A stretch of 64,000 nt of DNA from Paracoccaceae bacterium (GTDB lineage: Bacteria > Pseudomonadota > Alphaproteobacteria > Rhodobacterales > Rhodobacteraceae). The notes beneath the pieces were generated by a model that was given only the letters and a program-made list of their open reading frames with translations, was not told the DNA's origin and ran no database searches. The translations under genes were made by a program, and so were the position numbers. This document shows, in pieces, positions 35,822 to 45,296 of the stretch (the first letter of the stretch is position 1; every line of letters starts with the position of its first letter). The stretch spans positions 1 through 64,000 of the forward strand of contig JAAFAB010000013.1 of NCBI GenBank assembly GCA_018222585.1. Reading direction: 5' to 3'.

Positions 35822-36874
35822 GTGCAGCTGTCCGATTTCGATTTCGATCTGCCCGAGGGGCTGATTGCCACGCGCCCGGCGCGGCCGCGCAGCGCGGCCA
35901 GGCTGCTGGTGGCCGAGGGAGACGCGATCCGTGACGCCGTGGTGCGCGACCTGGGCGACTACCTGCGCCCCGGCGACCGGCTGGTGCTGAACGACACCAG
36001 GGTGATCCCGGCGCGGCTTTCGGGGGTGCGGGCGCGCAGCTCGGCCCAGGGCGAGACCGAGGCACGGATCGAGGTCACCCTGCTGGAGCCCCGCGCGGAA
36101 GGGGGCTGGGCGGCGCTGCTGAAACCCCTGAAGAAGGTGCGCGACGGCGAGGTGATCCGCTTCACCGAGCGCCTCTCGGCCGTGGTCGAGGGCCGCGAGG
36201 CGGGCCAGGCCCTGCTGCGCTTCGAGGCGATCGGCGATTTCGACGCCGCCCTGGCCGAGGCCGGGCAGATGCCGCTGCCGCCCTATATCGCAGCCCTGCG
36301 CGCGCCCGATGAGCAGGACAAGCAGGATTACCAGACCGTCTGGGCCGAGAAGTCCGGCGCCGTTGCGGCGCCGACCGCCTCGCTGCATTTCGACGACGAG
36401 TTGCTGGCGCGGTTGGCCGCGAAGGGCGTCGACTTCACCCATGTGACGCTGCATGTCGGCGCCGGCACCTTCCTGCCGGTGAAGGTCGAGGACGTCACCA
36501 CCCACAAGATGCACGCCGAATGGGGAGAGGTGACCGAGGCCGCCGCTGCCGAGATCGCCGCCACCAAGGCGGCGGGCGGCCGGGTGATCCCCGTCGGCAC
36601 CACCGCCCTGCGCCTGATCGAGAGCGCGGCCCGGGACACCGGCGCCATCGCGCCCTGGCGCGGCGAGACAGATATCTTCATTTACCCCGGTTTCACCTTC
36701 GCCGTGGCAGATGCCCTCATGACCAATTTCCACCTGCCCAAGTCGACCCTTATGATGCTGGTCTCGGCCCTGATGGGACCCGAGACCATCCGGCAGATCT
36801 ATGCCCATGCCATCGCAGAGAAATACCGCTTTTTCTCCTATGGCGATGCCTCGCTGTTGATCCCGCGGCCCTGA
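35822..36874 (+). CDS. queA: S-adenosylmethionine:tRNA ribosyltransferase-isomerase
   Basis: Builds epoxyqueuosine at the wobble base of GUN-anticodon tRNAs, using the ribosyl part of SAM. The 350-residue protein matches family length: [17 protein letters not shown] at the start, [55 protein letters not shown] and [16 protein letters not shown] at the end. The start is GTG 35822, as the first homologous residues follow directly and no ATG lies close. Same strand as the AsmA-like gene. Confidence 0.94.
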   Translation: MQLSDFDFDLPEGLIATRPARPRSAARLLVAEGDAIRDAVVRDLGDYLRPGDRLVLNDTRVIPARLSGVRARSSAQGETEARIEVTLLEPRAEGGWAALLKPLKKVRDGEVIRFTERLSAVVEGREAGQALLRFEAIGDFDAALAEAGQMPLPPYIAALRAPDEQDKQDYQTVWAEKSGAVAAPTASLHFDDELLARLAAKGVDFTHVTLHVGAGTFLPVKVEDVTTHKMHAEWGEVTEAAAAEIAATKAAGGRVIPVGTTALRLIESAARDTGAIAPWRGETDIFIYPGFTFAVADALMTNFHLPKSTLMMLVSALMGPETIRQIYAHAIAEKYRFFSYGDASLLIPRP

Positions 36875-36969
36875 CGTGAAATCCATGAGGCGGGGCCTGC
36901 GCGGCCCTGTCCGCCCCCGCCTGGGTCCAGCCAGAGACTCGCCCGCGACCCCGACTGAGGAGACATCGA

Positions 36970-38244
36970 ATGCTACAGGTTCTCGGAACCTCCTGGGCCC
37001 TTTTGCTCGGCCTCATGCTGCTCATGCTGGGCAATGGCCTGCAGGGAACCCTGCTGGGTGTGCGGGGCGAGATCGAGGGTTTCTCGACCTTCCAGATGTC
37101 GCTGGTCATGTCGGCCTACTTCGCCGGCTTCCTCGGCGGGTCGCGGCTGGCGCCGGAGATGATCCGCCGCGTCGGCCACGTGCGGGTCTTCGCGGCGCTC
37201 GGCTCTTTCATCTCGGCGGTGCTGATCCTCTATCCCGCCTATCCCAACCCCTGGGCCTGGTCGATCGAGCGGGTGATCATCGGCTTCTGTTTCTCGGGCG
37301 TCTACGTCACCGCCGAAAGCTGGCTGAACAATGCCGCCACGAACGAGACCCGGGGGCAGTCGCTGGCGCTCTACATGTTCGTGCAGGTGGTTGGGATCAT
37401 GGCGGCACAGGGCATCCTGCTGCTCGGCGATCCGGCGGGCTTCATCCTGTTCATCGTGCCCTCGGTGCTGGTCTCGATCTCCTTCGCGCCGATCCTACTG
37501 TCGGTCTCGCCGACACCGGCCTTCGATTCGACCAAGCCGATGTCGCTGACGGAGCTGTTCCATACCTCGCCGCTGAGTTTCGTCGGCGTCTTCCTGGTCG
37601 GCGGCGCCTTCTCGGCGCAGTTCGGCATGGCGGCGGTCTTCGGCACCCAGGCGGGGCTGAACCTGCCGCAGATCTCGCTGTTCATCACCATGTTCTACGT
37701 CGGCGCGATGCTGTCGCTCTATCCGCTGGGCTGGCTGTCGGACCGCATGGACCGGCGCCTGCTGATCGCCATCGAGGCGATCATCGGCGGCCTTGGCGCC
37801 GGCATCGGCTGGGTGCTGGGGGACAGCTACGTGGCGCTGCTGGTGGCCGCCGTCTTCATCGGCGGCATGACCAATCCGCTCTATTCGCTGCTGCTGGCCT
37901 ATCTGAACGACCTGCTGGAACACGACCAGATGGCGGCCGGCAGCGCCGGGATGATGTTCGTCAACGGGCTGGGCGCCATCGGGGGCCCGCTGCTGACCGG
38001 TTGGGTGATGACCGTGGCCGGGCCCGGGGGCTTCTTCCTGTTCATCGCGGCGCTGTTGCTGGCGACTGCGGGCTATGCCTTCTGGCGGATGACCCGTCGC
38101 CCCTCCATCGCGGCCGAGGATACCGGCGCCTATGCGCCGGTCCTCATGTCCGCGACCTCCGTGGCCGTCGAGGCGGCGCAGGAATGGGCGCAGGAGGTGG
38201 CGGATGAGGCAGCGGCCGAGGAATCCGCCACACAGGGGCACTGA
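36970..38244 (+). CDS. MFS transporter (YcaD-like)
   Basis: A 424-residue 12-helix major facilitator. Helix 1 is SWALLLGLMLLMLGNGLQG, the interdomain region is short and charged, and the second half has FLVGGAFSAQFGMAAVFGTQ. The motif A-like loop reads GSRLAPEMIRRVGHVRVF and its second-half equivalent GWLSDRMDRRLLIA. This resembles the YcaD/Bsc-type exporters; the substrate is unknown. A CTGAGGAGAC site precedes ATG 36970. The Ala/Glu-rich C-terminal tail is about 35 residues. Confidence 0.87.
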   Translation: MLQVLGTSWALLLGLMLLMLGNGLQGTLLGVRGEIEGFSTFQMSLVMSAYFAGFLGGSRLAPEMIRRVGHVRVFAALGSFISAVLILYPAYPNPWAWSIERVIIGFCFSGVYVTAESWLNNAATNETRGQSLALYMFVQVVGIMAAQGILLLGDPAGFILFIVPSVLVSISFAPILLSVSPTPAFDSTKPMSLTELFHTSPLSFVGVFLVGGAFSAQFGMAAVFGTQAGLNLPQISLFITMFYVGAMLSLYPLGWLSDRMDRRLLIAIEAIIGGLGAGIGWVLGDSYVALLVAAVFIGGMTNPLYSLLLAYLNDLLEHDQMAAGSAGMMFVNGLGAIGGPLLTGWVMTVAGPGGFFLFIAALLLATAGYAFWRMTRRPSIAAEDTGAYAPVLMSATSVAVEAAQEWAQEVADEAAAEESATQGH

Positions 38245-38337
38245 AATGTACGGGTAGGGAAATCCTTCATTCCATTCCTGTAAAAGCTTTGTAACACTGG
38301 CGGAAACGGCGCAATCGCCAGCAATGAGGAGAGAGCC

Positions 38338-38919
38338 ATGATTGCCCCCGACGAGGTATTGTCGTTCTGGTTGGACGAAGTCGGCCCGGAGGGCTGGTAC
38401 AAGTCCTCCGAGGCGCTGGACCAGCAGATCCGGGATCGCTTCGGCGACGCCTGGAGGAGCGCTCAAGGTGGCACCTACGGGCTTTGGCTGACCTATCCCA
38501 GCGGGGCGCTGGCCTACATCATCCTGATGGACCAGTTCCCGCGCAACATGTTCCGGGGTCAGAAGACCGCCTTCGCCTCGGACAAGGTCGCCCTGGCGGC
38601 GGCCAAGATGGCGATTGATCACCGCTGGGATGTCAAGATCGACGAACCGGCGCGGCAATTCTTCTACCTGCCGCTGATGCATTCCGAAAGCCTCTGTGAC
38701 CAGGACCGCTGCGTGCGCCTGATGGCCGAACGGATGCCCGAGACCGGTGCGTCCAACATGGTCCACGCGAAGGCGCACCGCGAGGTGATCCGCAAGTTCG
38801 GCCGTTTCCCCTATCGCAACGAGGCGCTGCAGCGGCGCAGCACCGCCGCCGAGGCAGCCTACCTGGAACAGGGCGGCTATGGCGCCACCATGCGTTCTCT
38901 GGAAGCGGCCGCGGGCTGA
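38338..38919 (+). CDS. DUF924 family protein
   Basis: A 193-residue all-alpha protein of the DUF924 family (TPR-like fold). Landmarks are VLSFWLDEVGPEGWYKS at the start, ALAYIILMDQFPRNMFRG, FFYLPLMHSE near the middle and FGRFPYRNEALQR. The function is unknown; the family is very common in proteobacteria. AGGAGAGAGCC gives a strong ribosome site. A GC hairpin follows the stop. Confidence 0.9.
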   Translation: MIAPDEVLSFWLDEVGPEGWYKSSEALDQQIRDRFGDAWRSAQGGTYGLWLTYPSGALAYIILMDQFPRNMFRGQKTAFASDKVALAAAKMAIDHRWDVKIDEPARQFFYLPLMHSESLCDQDRCVRLMAERMPETGASNMVHAKAHREVIRKFGRFPYRNEALQRRSTAAEAAYLEQGGYGATMRSLEAAAG

Positions 38920-38946
38920 GGCTGCGGCCCGCCTGACCTGATCTCG

Positions 38947-38973
38947 GACCCCGGGTGCCCTGCGCCCGGGGTC
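38947..38973 (+). terminator. Hairpin after DUF924 gene
   Basis: A 9-bp stem GACCCCGGG / CCCGGGGTC with a 9-base loop followed by TCTTGCT, a weak terminator 27 bases past the stop. Confidence 0.55.
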
Positions 38974-39197
38974 TCTTGCTGCCCGTACCCTTGCGCCGCT
39001 CACCACGGCTCGGTTCGTCTCGGGCAGGGCGCGGCGCGATATCCCGCTGCACGACCTTCGACCCCTTTGACAGTGGCCCGGCACAGGCTACCTTCGGGCT
39101 GAACCGGTGGCGGGCCTTCGGGGGTTTCCCCGGGCGCATAGCGGCCTTTCGGCGCTGAATGGCGCCGGGGCGCTTCCCGTGCTTGTCGCTGGCTGGC

Positions 39198-39221
39198 AGA
39201 TAGTTTAACGTCAAACTATCT
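39198..39221. promoter_or_regulatory. Strong AT-rich palindrome before lpdA
   Basis: Arms AGATAGTTT (39198-39206) and AAACTATCT (39213-39221) are exact inverted repeats around AACGTC. The site ends 28 bases before the lpdA ATG and probably overlaps its promoter. Its form fits a MarR- or GntR-type dimer operator; the regulator is not identified here. Confidence 0.65.
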
Positions 39222-39249
39222 TTTGAGCGAAGGCGCAGCGGAGGGGCAG

Positions 39250-40644
39250 ATGGCAGCCAAGTCATTCGATTTCATCGTGATCGGGGCAGGCCCCGGCGGT
39301 TATGTCGCCGCGATCCGGGCGGCACAGCTCGGCCTGAGCGTGGCCGTGGTCGAACGCGAGCACCTGGGCGGCATCTGCCTGAACTGGGGCTGCATTCCCA
39401 CCAAGGCGCTGCTGCGCAGCTCCGAGGTCTTTCACCTGATGGAGCGGGCCAAGGAGTTCGGCCTGAGCGCCGAAAAGATCGGTTATGATCTTGACGCCGT
39501 GGTCAGCCGCTCTCGTGGCGTGGCCAAGCAGATGGAAGGCGGCGTGCGCGGCCTGCTGAAGAAGAACAAGGTCACCGTCTTCATGGGCGAGGCCAGCCTG
39601 CCCGCCAAGGGCAAGGTCGCGGTCAAGACCAAGGACGGCTCGGAAGAGCTGACCGGCAAGACCATCGTGCTGGCCACCGGCGCCCGTGCGCGGGAACTGC
39701 CGGGCCTGGAAGCCGATGGCGACCTGGTCTGGACCTACCGCCACGCGCTGAAGCCGTCGCGGATGCCGAAGAAGCTGCTGGTCATCGGTTCCGGTGCCAT
39801 CGGCATCGAATTCGCCAGCTTCTACAATACCCTGGGCGCCGACACGACCGTGGTCGAGGTCATGGATCGGGTGCTGCCCGTCGAGGACGCCGATATCAGC
39901 GCCTTCGCCAAGAAGCAGTTCGTCAAGCAGGGCATGAAGATCATGGAAAAAGCCATGGTCAAGAAGCTGGACCGGGCCAAGGGCAAGGTGACCGCGCATA
40001 TCGAGGTCGGCGGCAAGGTCGAGACGCAGGAGTTCGACACCGTGATCTCGGCTGTCGGCATCGTCGGCAATGTCGAGAACCTCGGCCTGGAAGAGCTGGG
40101 CGTGAAGATCGACCGCACCCATGTGGTCGTTGACCAGTACTGCCACACCGGTGTCGACGGGCTCTATGCCATCGGCGATATCGCCGGCGCCCCCTGGCTG
40201 GCGCACAAGGCCAGCCACGAAGGCGTCATGGTGGCCGAACTCGCCGCCGGCAAGAAGGCCCACCCGGTGCGTCCCGAAAGCATCGCCGGCTGCACCTACT
40301 GCCATCCCCAGGTCGCCTCTGTCGGCCTGACCGAAGCCAAGGCCAAGGAGAAGGGCCTCGACATCAAGGTCGGCAAGTTCCCGTTCATCGGCAATGGCAA
40401 GGCGGTTGCGCTCGGCGAGCCGGAGGGCCTGATCAAGACCATCTTCGATGCCAAGACCGGCGAGCTTCTGGGCGCCCACATGGTCGGCGCGGAAGTGACC
40501 GAGCTGATCCAGGGCTACGTGGTCGGCCAGGCGCTTGAGACCACCGAAGAGGACCTGATGCACACCGTCTTCCCGCATCCGACCCTGTCGGAAATGCTGC
40601 ATGAATCGGTGCTGCACGCCTATGGCCGTGCGATCCACATCTGA
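39250..40644 (+). CDS. lpdA: Dihydrolipoyl dehydrogenase (E3)
   Basis: FAD enzyme reoxidising dihydrolipoamide in 2-oxoacid dehydrogenase or glycine cleavage complexes. The 464-residue protein has the FAD motif DFIVIGAGPGGYVAAIRAAQ, the redox disulfide GGICLNWGCIPTKALL, the NAD-binding LLVIGSGAIGIEFA, YAIGDIAGAPWLAHKA and the C-terminal HPHPTLSE-type VFPHPTLSEMLHE with the active-site His-Glu. GAGGGGCAG precedes ATG 39250. It stands without E1/E2 genes, so its complex cannot be told from context. A terminator follows. Confidence 0.95.
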   Translation: MAAKSFDFIVIGAGPGGYVAAIRAAQLGLSVAVVEREHLGGICLNWGCIPTKALLRSSEVFHLMERAKEFGLSAEKIGYDLDAVVSRSRGVAKQMEGGVRGLLKKNKVTVFMGEASLPAKGKVAVKTKDGSEELTGKTIVLATGARARELPGLEADGDLVWTYRHALKPSRMPKKLLVIGSGAIGIEFASFYNTLGADTTVVEVMDRVLPVEDADISAFAKKQFVKQGMKIMEKAMVKKLDRAKGKVTAHIEVGGKVETQEFDTVISAVGIVGNVENLGLEELGVKIDRTHVVVDQYCHTGVDGLYAIGDIAGAPWLAHKASHEGVMVAELAAGKKAHPVRPESIAGCTYCHPQVASVGLTEAKAKEKGLDIKVGKFPFIGNGKAVALGEPEGLIKTIFDAKTGELLGAHMVGAEVTELIQGYVVGQALETTEEDLMHTVFPHPTLSEMLHESVLHAYGRAIHI

Positions 40645-40667
40645 TCCGGCGGTCAGTCGAAAACAGC

Positions 40668-40694
40668 AAGGGCGTCCCCCGCGGGCGCCCTTTT
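40668..40694 (+). terminator. Rho-independent terminator after lpdA
   Basis: Stem AAGGGCG-(T)-CCC / GGG-CGCCCTT with a single bulge and a 4-base loop is followed by TTTT, 24 bases past the lpdA stop. Confidence 0.8.
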
Positions 40695-40767
40695 GCATTG
40701 GGATCCCCGGGGCTTCCGCGCTAGTCTCTTGCGGGGACAGACCGCCCGGGGGCGGAGAAGGGGACAT

Positions 40768-41337
40768 GTGGCCAGCCTGAACCGTATCGCCATGCGCAAG
40801 ACCTCGCGTCGCTGGATCCAGGAGCTTGATCCGCCGCGCCTGCAGGTCGCCGAGATCAGCGGCAAGTGGGGCCGGCAATTCGATTTCGCCAGCTACGAGC
40901 GGTTTCTCTACCCGGCCCATGACATTTGCGAGGGGCCTGTGCGGGACGAGGCGGGGCAGTCGCGCCAGTTCGACCTGGTGATCGCGGATCAGGTCTGGGA
41001 ACATCTTGACCGCCCCTATGCCGCCACACGCAATGTGCTGGAGATGCTGCGCCCCGGCGGCTGGTTCTATATCGCCACGCCTTTCTGCGTGCCCTTCCAC
41101 GGGGCGCCGGTCGACTGCTCGCGCTGGTCGGCGCGGGGGCTGAAGAACCTGCTGATCGAGGCGGGTTTCCCGAAGGCCACGATCCGCGCCCGCCAGTGGG
41201 GCAACCGCGCTGCCGCCCGGCGCAATATCGAGGCGCATGAGGCTGGCGCCTGGCCTCCGGCCTACGACCGCGCGAGCGATGACCTGACCAATGATCCCGA
41301 CTTTCCGATCATCTCCTGGGCGATGGCGCGGAAATAG
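40768..41337 (+). CDS. Class I SAM-methyltransferase domain protein
   Basis: A 189-residue protein carrying the second half of a methyltransferase fold well: FDLVIADQVWEHLDRPYAATRNVLEMLRPGGWFYIATPF is the Methyltransf_11-like core. The SAM-binding glycine loop (motif I) is degenerate; AEISGKWGRQFDF stands where a GxGxG would be. It may have altered cofactor binding or act on glycan-type substrates like relatives in sugar loci. The start is GTG 40768 after GGAGAAGGGG. The protein ends with the fold, so it is not visibly truncated. Confidence 0.72.
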   Translation: MASLNRIAMRKTSRRWIQELDPPRLQVAEISGKWGRQFDFASYERFLYPAHDICEGPVRDEAGQSRQFDLVIADQVWEHLDRPYAATRNVLEMLRPGGWFYIATPFCVPFHGAPVDCSRWSARGLKNLLIEAGFPKATIRARQWGNRAAARRNIEAHEAGAWPPAYDRASDDLTNDPDFPIISWAMARK

Positions 41338-41375
41338 GGCCGGGGTCGCCCCCGGCCCTGTACCTGCCCCGGGGG

Positions 41376-42044
41376 TCAGTGGGCGATCATCTCGTCGACG
41401 ATCTGCGCGCCGCTCATCGCCGACGGGTAGTAGGTCGGCCAGCTGGTCACTTCCTCCAGCAGCGCGGCGCGGTCGTCGCCCCAGTAGAGGTGGAAGTGTC
41501 CGGCCTCGGTCGGAAAGACCGCGTGGTCGCTGAACTGCACGTACTGCGGCGCGGCCGCGTCGCCCTCGATCTTCTCGAAGATGTAGCGCACACCACGGTT
41601 GCCCTTGGCATAGGTCAGTACCTCGTAGCCGTCCGCGGCGTAGTGGCCGGACGCGACCTGCGGGCCGTGGAAGGTGAAGGTGTCGCCCGCGATCTCGATC
41701 CGGTCGACATCGGTGGCGTAGCCGGTTTCGTAGTAGGCGGTGTACTCCTCGGCACTCTTCTCGCCGCTTTCGGCCTTGTGCGCCATCACCGGGGCCAGGG
41801 TGCCGTCCTGCAGCAGCGGGTAAACCGACTGCCAGTCGCCTTGCCAGTCGGCCAGGGTCCGGGGCTGGATCTCCTCATCGAGGAAATAGCCCTTGTAGAT
41901 GCGCTGGCTGTCGGCGTCATCGGCGTGCTCATGCGCATGGTCGTGATCATGGTCATGCGACTTGTCTTCGGCCAGGGCAGGCTGGCCCAGCGACAGAAGG
42001 GCCCCGAGGGCGAGTCCGCCCAGGCGGCTGTGCGAGATGATCAT
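41376..42044 (-). CDS. zinT: Periplasmic zinc-binding protein ZinT-like
   Basis: A 222-residue protein with a signal peptide (1-25, ending ALA) and a His/Asp-rich stretch HDHDHDHAHEHADD, then the ZinT lipocalin-like domain (IYKGYFLDEEIQPRTLADWQGDWQSVYPLL...). The metal His cluster is visible in QFSDHAVFPTEAGHFHLYWG. ZinT captures zinc or cadmium and feeds the ZnuABC importer under zinc starvation. A Zur-like inverted repeat sits 23 bases upstream, supporting zinc repression. uvrA is divergent from it. Confidence 0.9.
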   Translation of the reverse strand: MIISHSRLGGLALGALLSLGQPALAEDKSHDHDHDHAHEHADDADSQRIYKGYFLDEEIQPRTLADWQGDWQSVYPLLQDGTLAPVMAHKAESGEKSAEEYTAYYETGYATDVDRIEIAGDTFTFHGPQVASGHYAADGYEVLTYAKGNRGVRYIFEKIEGDAAAPQYVQFSDHAVFPTEAGHFHLYWGDDRAALLEEVTSWPTYYPSAMSGAQIVDEMIAH

Positions 42045-42067
42045 GTGGTTCTCCTCAGGATTTGATT

Positions 42068-42087
42068 CGTGATGTTATATCATCACG
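42068..42087. promoter_or_regulatory. Zur-like operator before zinT
   Basis: Inverted repeat arms CGTGATG and CATCACG flank TTATAT, in an AT-rich island 24-43 bases before the zinT ATG. The GTTATAT core resembles Zur boxes of alphaproteobacteria; assignment is by context and pattern. Confidence 0.65.
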
Positions 42088-42183
42088 TAGTTCTGTTAGA
42101 GACCTCATGCGGCGGTGGCAAGTTGATCTGTCCGTCAGGCAGATCCGCGCAGCATGGCAGCAGCCTGTCGCCGGCGCGAAAAA

Positions 42184-42198
42184 GTTCACCTTTGGTTC
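42184..42198. promoter_or_regulatory. LexA (SOS) box before uvrA
   Basis: GTTC-ACCTTTG-GTTC is an exact match to the alphaproteobacterial LexA consensus GTTC-N7-GTTC, about 80 bases before the uvrA ATG. Confidence 0.85.
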
Positions 42199-42278
42199 TC
42201 ACTTTCCCCTTGGACCTTCGGGAAGTCTCCACTATCTCTTGCCAGAGTCTTACCAAGCCAGCGTTCCCGGGGGCAGTC

Positions 42279-45137
42279 ATGGCCGATCAGAAGTTCATCG
42301 AGGTCCGCGGCGCGCGCGAACACAACCTCAAGGGCATCGACGTGGATATCCCGCGCGATCAGCTGGTGGTGATCACCGGGCTGTCGGGGTCGGGCAAGTC
42401 CAGCCTCGCCTTCGACACGATCTATGCCGAGGGTCAGCGCCGCTACGTGGAAAGCCTCTCGGCCTATGCGCGCCAGTTCCTCGACATGATGGAAAAGCCC
42501 GACGTGGATCACATCTCGGGCCTCAGCCCGGCGATCTCGATCGAGCAGAAGACGACGTCGAAGAACCCGCGCTCGACCGTCGGCACGGTGACCGAGATCT
42601 ACGACTACATGCGCCTGCTCTTTGCGCGTTCCGGCACGCCCTACAGCCCCGCCACCGGCCTGCCCATCGAGGCGCAGCAGGTGCAGGACATGGTCGACCG
42701 CGTGATGGGCATGGAGGAGGGGACCCGCGCCTACCTGCTGGCCCCGATCGTCCGCGACCGCAAGGGCGAGTACAAGAAGGATTTCCTGGAGCTGCGCAAG
42801 CAGGGGTTCCAGCGGGTGAAAGTGAACGGCGAGTTCTACGAGCTCGACGAGCCGCCGGTGCTGGACAAGAAGTATCGCCATGACATCGACGTGGTCGTCG
42901 ACCGGATCGTGGTCCGCGAGGGTATGGAAACCCGGCTGGCCGACAGCTTCCGTACCGCGCTGGATCTGGCCAACGGCATCGCCGTGCTGGAGACCGCGCC
43001 GCAGGAGGGCGAGCCCGAGCGATTCACCTTCAGCGAGAATTTCGCTTGTCCCGTCAGTGGCTTCTCGATCCCCGAGATCGAGCCGCGGCTCTTCTCGTTC
43101 AACGCGCCCGACGGCGCCTGCCCGCATTGCGACGGCCTGGGGATGGAGCTGTTCTTTGACGAACGCCTGGTGGTGCCCGATGCCCAGCTGAAGGTCGCCG
43201 ATGGCGCCATCGCGCCCTGGCGCAAGGGCAAGTCGCCCTATTTCCTGCAGACCATCGACGCCATCGCCAAGCATTACGACTTCGACAAGAATGCCCGCTG
43301 GAAGGATCTGCCGAAGAAGATCCAGGACGTCTTCCTGCGCGGCTCCGGCGACGAGGAAATCGCCTTCCGCTACGACGAGGGCGGCCGGGTCTACAACATC
43401 ACCCGTGCCTTCGAGGGCGTCATTCCCAACATGGAACGGCGCTATCGCGAAACGGACAGCAACTGGGTGCGCGAGGAGTTCGAGCGCTATCAGAACAACC
43501 GCCGCTGCGGCCACTGCAACGGCTACCGTCTGAAACCCGAGGCGCTGGCGGTGAAGATCGACCAGATGCACATCGGCCAGGTGGTCGAGATGTCGATCCG
43601 CGAGGCGCTGGCCTGGATCCAGGCGGCGCCCGAAAGCCTGTCGAAACAGAAGGGCGAGATCGCCGGTCCCATCGTCAAGGAGATCCGCGAGCGGCTCGGT
43701 TTCCTCAACAACGTCGGGCTTGAGTATCTGACCCTGTCGCGCGCCTCGGGCACGCTCTCGGGCGGGGAAAGCCAGCGCATCCGGCTGGCCAGCCAGATCG
43801 GCTCGGGGCTGACGGGCGTGCTTTACGTGCTCGACGAACCCTCCATCGGGCTGCACCAGCGTGACAACGGTCGCCTGCTGGAAACGCTGAAGTCGCTGCG
43901 CGATCAGGGCAATTCGGTGATCGTGGTCGAACATGACGAAGAGGCGATCCGCGAGGCGGATTACGTCTTCGACATCGGCCCGGGGGCCGGGGTGCATGGC
44001 GGGCAGGTGGTCTCGAAGGGGACTCCTGCCGAGATCGCCGCTGACAGTGCCAGCGTCACCGGCCAGTATCTTTCGGGCAAGCGCGAGATCGCCGTGCCCG
44101 CCATCCGGCGCGAGGGCAACGGCAAGGCGCTGAAGGTGGTCAAGGCCACCGGCAACAACCTGAAGAACGTCACCGCCGAGTTCCCGCTGGGCAAGTTCGT
44201 CTGTGTCTCGGGCGTCTCGGGCGGCGGCAAGTCGACGCTGACCATCGAGACCCTGTTCAAGACCGCCTCCATGCGGCTGAATGGCGCGCGCCAGACGCCT
44301 GCGCCCTGCGAGACGATCAAGGGGCTGGAGCATCTCGACAAGGTGATCGACATCGACCAGCGGCCCATCGGGCGCACGCCGCGGTCGAACCCGGCGACCT
44401 ATACCGGCGCCTTCACCCCGATCCGCGACTGGTTTGCCGGCCTGCCGGAATCCAAGGCGCGCGGCTACAAGCCCGGGCGCTTCAGCTTCAACATCAAGGG
44501 CGGTCGCTGCGAAGCCTGCCAGGGCGACGGTGTCATCAAGATCGAGATGCACTTCCTGCCCGACGTCTATGTCGAATGCGAGACCTGCAAGGGGGCCCGC
44601 TACAACCGCGAGACGCTGGAGATCAAGTTCAAGGGGAAGTCCATCGCCGACGTGCTGGAAATGACCGTCGAGGATGCACAGGAGTTCTTCCAGGCGGTGC
44701 CCAGCATCCGCGAGAAGATGGATGCGCTGGTGCGTGTCGGTCTGGGCTACATCAAGGTGGGCCAGCAGGCCACGACCCTGTCGGGGGGCGAGGCGCAGCG
44801 GGTCAAGCTGTCGAAGGAGCTCAGCCGCCGGTCCACGGGCCGGACGCTTTATATCCTCGACGAGCCGACCACGGGTCTGCACTTCGAAGACGTGCGCAAG
44901 CTGCTGGAAGTGCTGCATGAACTGGTCGAGCAGGGCAATACCGTGGTGGTGATCGAGCACAATCTCGACGTGATCAAGACCGCCGACCATATCATCGACA
45001 TCGGCCCCGAAGGGGGGGACGGCGGCGGCGAGGTGGTCGCCATCGGCACGCCGGAAGAGGTGGCCGAGGTCGAGCGCAGCCATACCGGGCACTACCTGAA
45101 AGAGATTCTCTCGGCGGCGAAGGTGGCGGCCGAGTAG
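42279..45137 (+). CDS. uvrA: Excinuclease ABC subunit A
   Basis: DNA-damage recognition ATPase of nucleotide excision repair. The 952-residue protein has the full family length: first Walker [13 protein letters not shown], zinc finger CPHCDGLG, first signature [14 protein letters not shown], second Walker [11 protein letters not shown], zinc finger [11 protein letters not shown]...[10 protein letters not shown] and second signature [11 protein letters not shown] followed by [13 protein letters not shown]. The ATG at 42279 is followed directly by the conserved [12 protein letters not shown]. The LexA box upstream indicates SOS induction. Confidence 0.97.
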   Translation: MADQKFIEVRGAREHNLKGIDVDIPRDQLVVITGLSGSGKSSLAFDTIYAEGQRRYVESLSAYARQFLDMMEKPDVDHISGLSPAISIEQKTTSKNPRSTVGTVTEIYDYMRLLFARSGTPYSPATGLPIEAQQVQDMVDRVMGMEEGTRAYLLAPIVRDRKGEYKKDFLELRKQGFQRVKVNGEFYELDEPPVLDKKYRHDIDVVVDRIVVREGMETRLADSFRTALDLANGIAVLETAPQEGEPERFTFSENFACPVSGFSIPEIEPRLFSFNAPDGACPHCDGLGMELFFDERLVVPDAQLKVADGAIAPWRKGKSPYFLQTIDAIAKHYDFDKNARWKDLPKKIQDVFLRGSGDEEIAFRYDEGGRVYNITRAFEGVIPNMERRYRETDSNWVREEFERYQNNRRCGHCNGYRLKPEALAVKIDQMHIGQVVEMSIREALAWIQAAPESLSKQKGEIAGPIVKEIRERLGFLNNVGLEYLTLSRASGTLSGGESQRIRLASQIGSGLTGVLYVLDEPSIGLHQRDNGRLLETLKSLRDQGNSVIVVEHDEEAIREADYVFDIGPGAGVHGGQVVSKGTPAEIAADSASVTGQYLSGKREIAVPAIRREGNGKALKVVKATGNNLKNVTAEFPLGKFVCVSGVSGGGKSTLTIETLFKTASMRLNGARQTPAPCETIKGLEHLDKVIDIDQRPIGRTPRSNPATYTGAFTPIRDWFAGLPESKARGYKPGRFSFNIKGGRCEACQGDGVIKIEMHFLPDVYVECETCKGARYNRETLEIKFKGKSIADVLEMTVEDAQEFFQAVPSIREKMDALVRVGLGYIKVGQQATTLSGGEAQRVKLSKELSRRSTGRTLYILDEPTTGLHFEDVRKLLEVLHELVEQGNTVVVIEHNLDVIKTADHIIDIGPEGGDGGGEVVAIGTPEEVAEVERSHTGHYLKEILSAAKVAAE

Positions 45138-45296
45138 GCCGCCATCACGCGGTGCCGGGTCGCCGCACAATGGCGCGGGTCAGGGTCGGACGGATCTGTC
45201 TGCTCTCCCCGATAAGCGTTTCAGGGGGATACGCAGCGGGCTGGACCTGCCGGCGACGCGCTGCGCGGAACGCGGCGAAAACGCGCCGGAGGGGAG

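Larger units (their letters stand above)
38920..39249. other. Intergenic region before lpdA
   Basis: No gene is supported. It contains the hairpin at 38947-38973, low-complexity GC-rich sequence, and an AT-rich 24-base palindrome at 39198-39221 just before lpdA. Confidence 0.6.

Noticed and set aside
42186-45170. Long open frame antisense to uvrA
   Set aside because: Shadow of the GC-rich uvrA gene; amino-acid composition (His/Leu/Gln/Gly-rich) is not that of a protein family.
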